Shown here piece by piece: positions 5,496 through 5,542 of a DNA stretch of 5,542 nucleotides. The stretch is taken from contig CAJWIC010000101.1 of the NCBI GenBank assembly GCA_913040905.1, positions 1-5,542 of the forward strand, given 5' to 3'. Source of the DNA: an uncultured Synechococcus sp. (GTDB lineage: Bacteria; Cyanobacteriota; Cyanobacteriia; PCC-6307; Cyanobiaceae). A program made the translations under genes and the position numbers. Numbering within the stretch: the first letter of the stretch is position 1; each line of letters opens with the position of its first letter. The notes below the pieces were generated by a model. The model searched no databases. It had not been told where the DNA came from and saw only the letters and a list, made by a program, of their open reading frames with translations.

Positions 5496-5542
5496 TCAAG
5501 CCTCGTTGTTCTGCGTGCCGATGTAGAGCACGATCAGGAAGA
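5496..5542 (-). CDS. C-terminal end of a membrane protein, partial
   Basis: Reading leftwards from the window edge, an open frame encodes FLIVLYIGTQNNEA and stops with TGA at 5496-5498. The residues look like the end of a transmembrane helix followed by a short polar tail. Only 14 whole codons are visible, so neither family nor length can be given. Its stop lies one base from the stop of the convergent stress-protein gene; such tight convergence suits this compact genome. It may equally be a chance open frame, though its hydrophobic-then-polar pattern looks protein-like. Confidence 0.5.
   Translation of the reverse strand, partial: FLIVLYIGTQNNEA

Overview
The window looks like core chromosome of a marine picocyanobacterium of the Synechococcus type. 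Support comes from the high GC content, the minD-minE pair followed by a stand-alone LuxR-type DNA-binding protein and tRNA-Thr, very tight gene packing with weak Shine-Dalgarno signals, and a DNA site that fits the cyanobacterial LexA box. This assignment is inference from content; no database search was possible. There is no sign of mobile elements, CRISPR or phage genes.

Layout. The plus strand opens with minD, which lacks only its first few codons, and minE (1-1074); together they position the division septum. Next come a 69-residue LuxR-type helix-turn-helix protein (1124-1333) and a tRNA-Thr with anticodon UGU (1324-1395). The regulator's stop codon lies inside the tRNA gene. From 1405 to 4601 everything is on the minus strand, in transcription order: a hot-dog-fold acyl-CoA thioesterase, dprA (natural transformation), prmC (release-factor methylation), tsaC (first step of t6A tRNA modification) and a 57-residue two-helix membrane protein that is easily missed. 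The last four are joined by 4-nt GTGA/ATGA stop-start overlaps, so they form a tightly coupled operon. On the right, a tandem-domain universal stress protein (4646-5494) runs on the plus strand, divergent from the thioesterase. The final 47 bases hold the C-terminal end of a convergent minus-strand membrane protein.

Most interesting points. (1) A perfect 16-nt dyad at 4137-4152, just upstream of dprA, fits the cyanobacterial LexA consensus. It suggests that DNA damage controls dprA and, through the overlaps, the translation-quality genes prmC and tsaC. (2) The small membrane protein at 1405-1578 is coupled to tsaC. (3) The LuxR reading frame overlaps the tRNA, so RNase P processing of a shared transcript would remove the regulator's stop codon. 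(4) A 9-bp inverted repeat fills the 44-bp divergent gap between the thioesterase and the stress protein.
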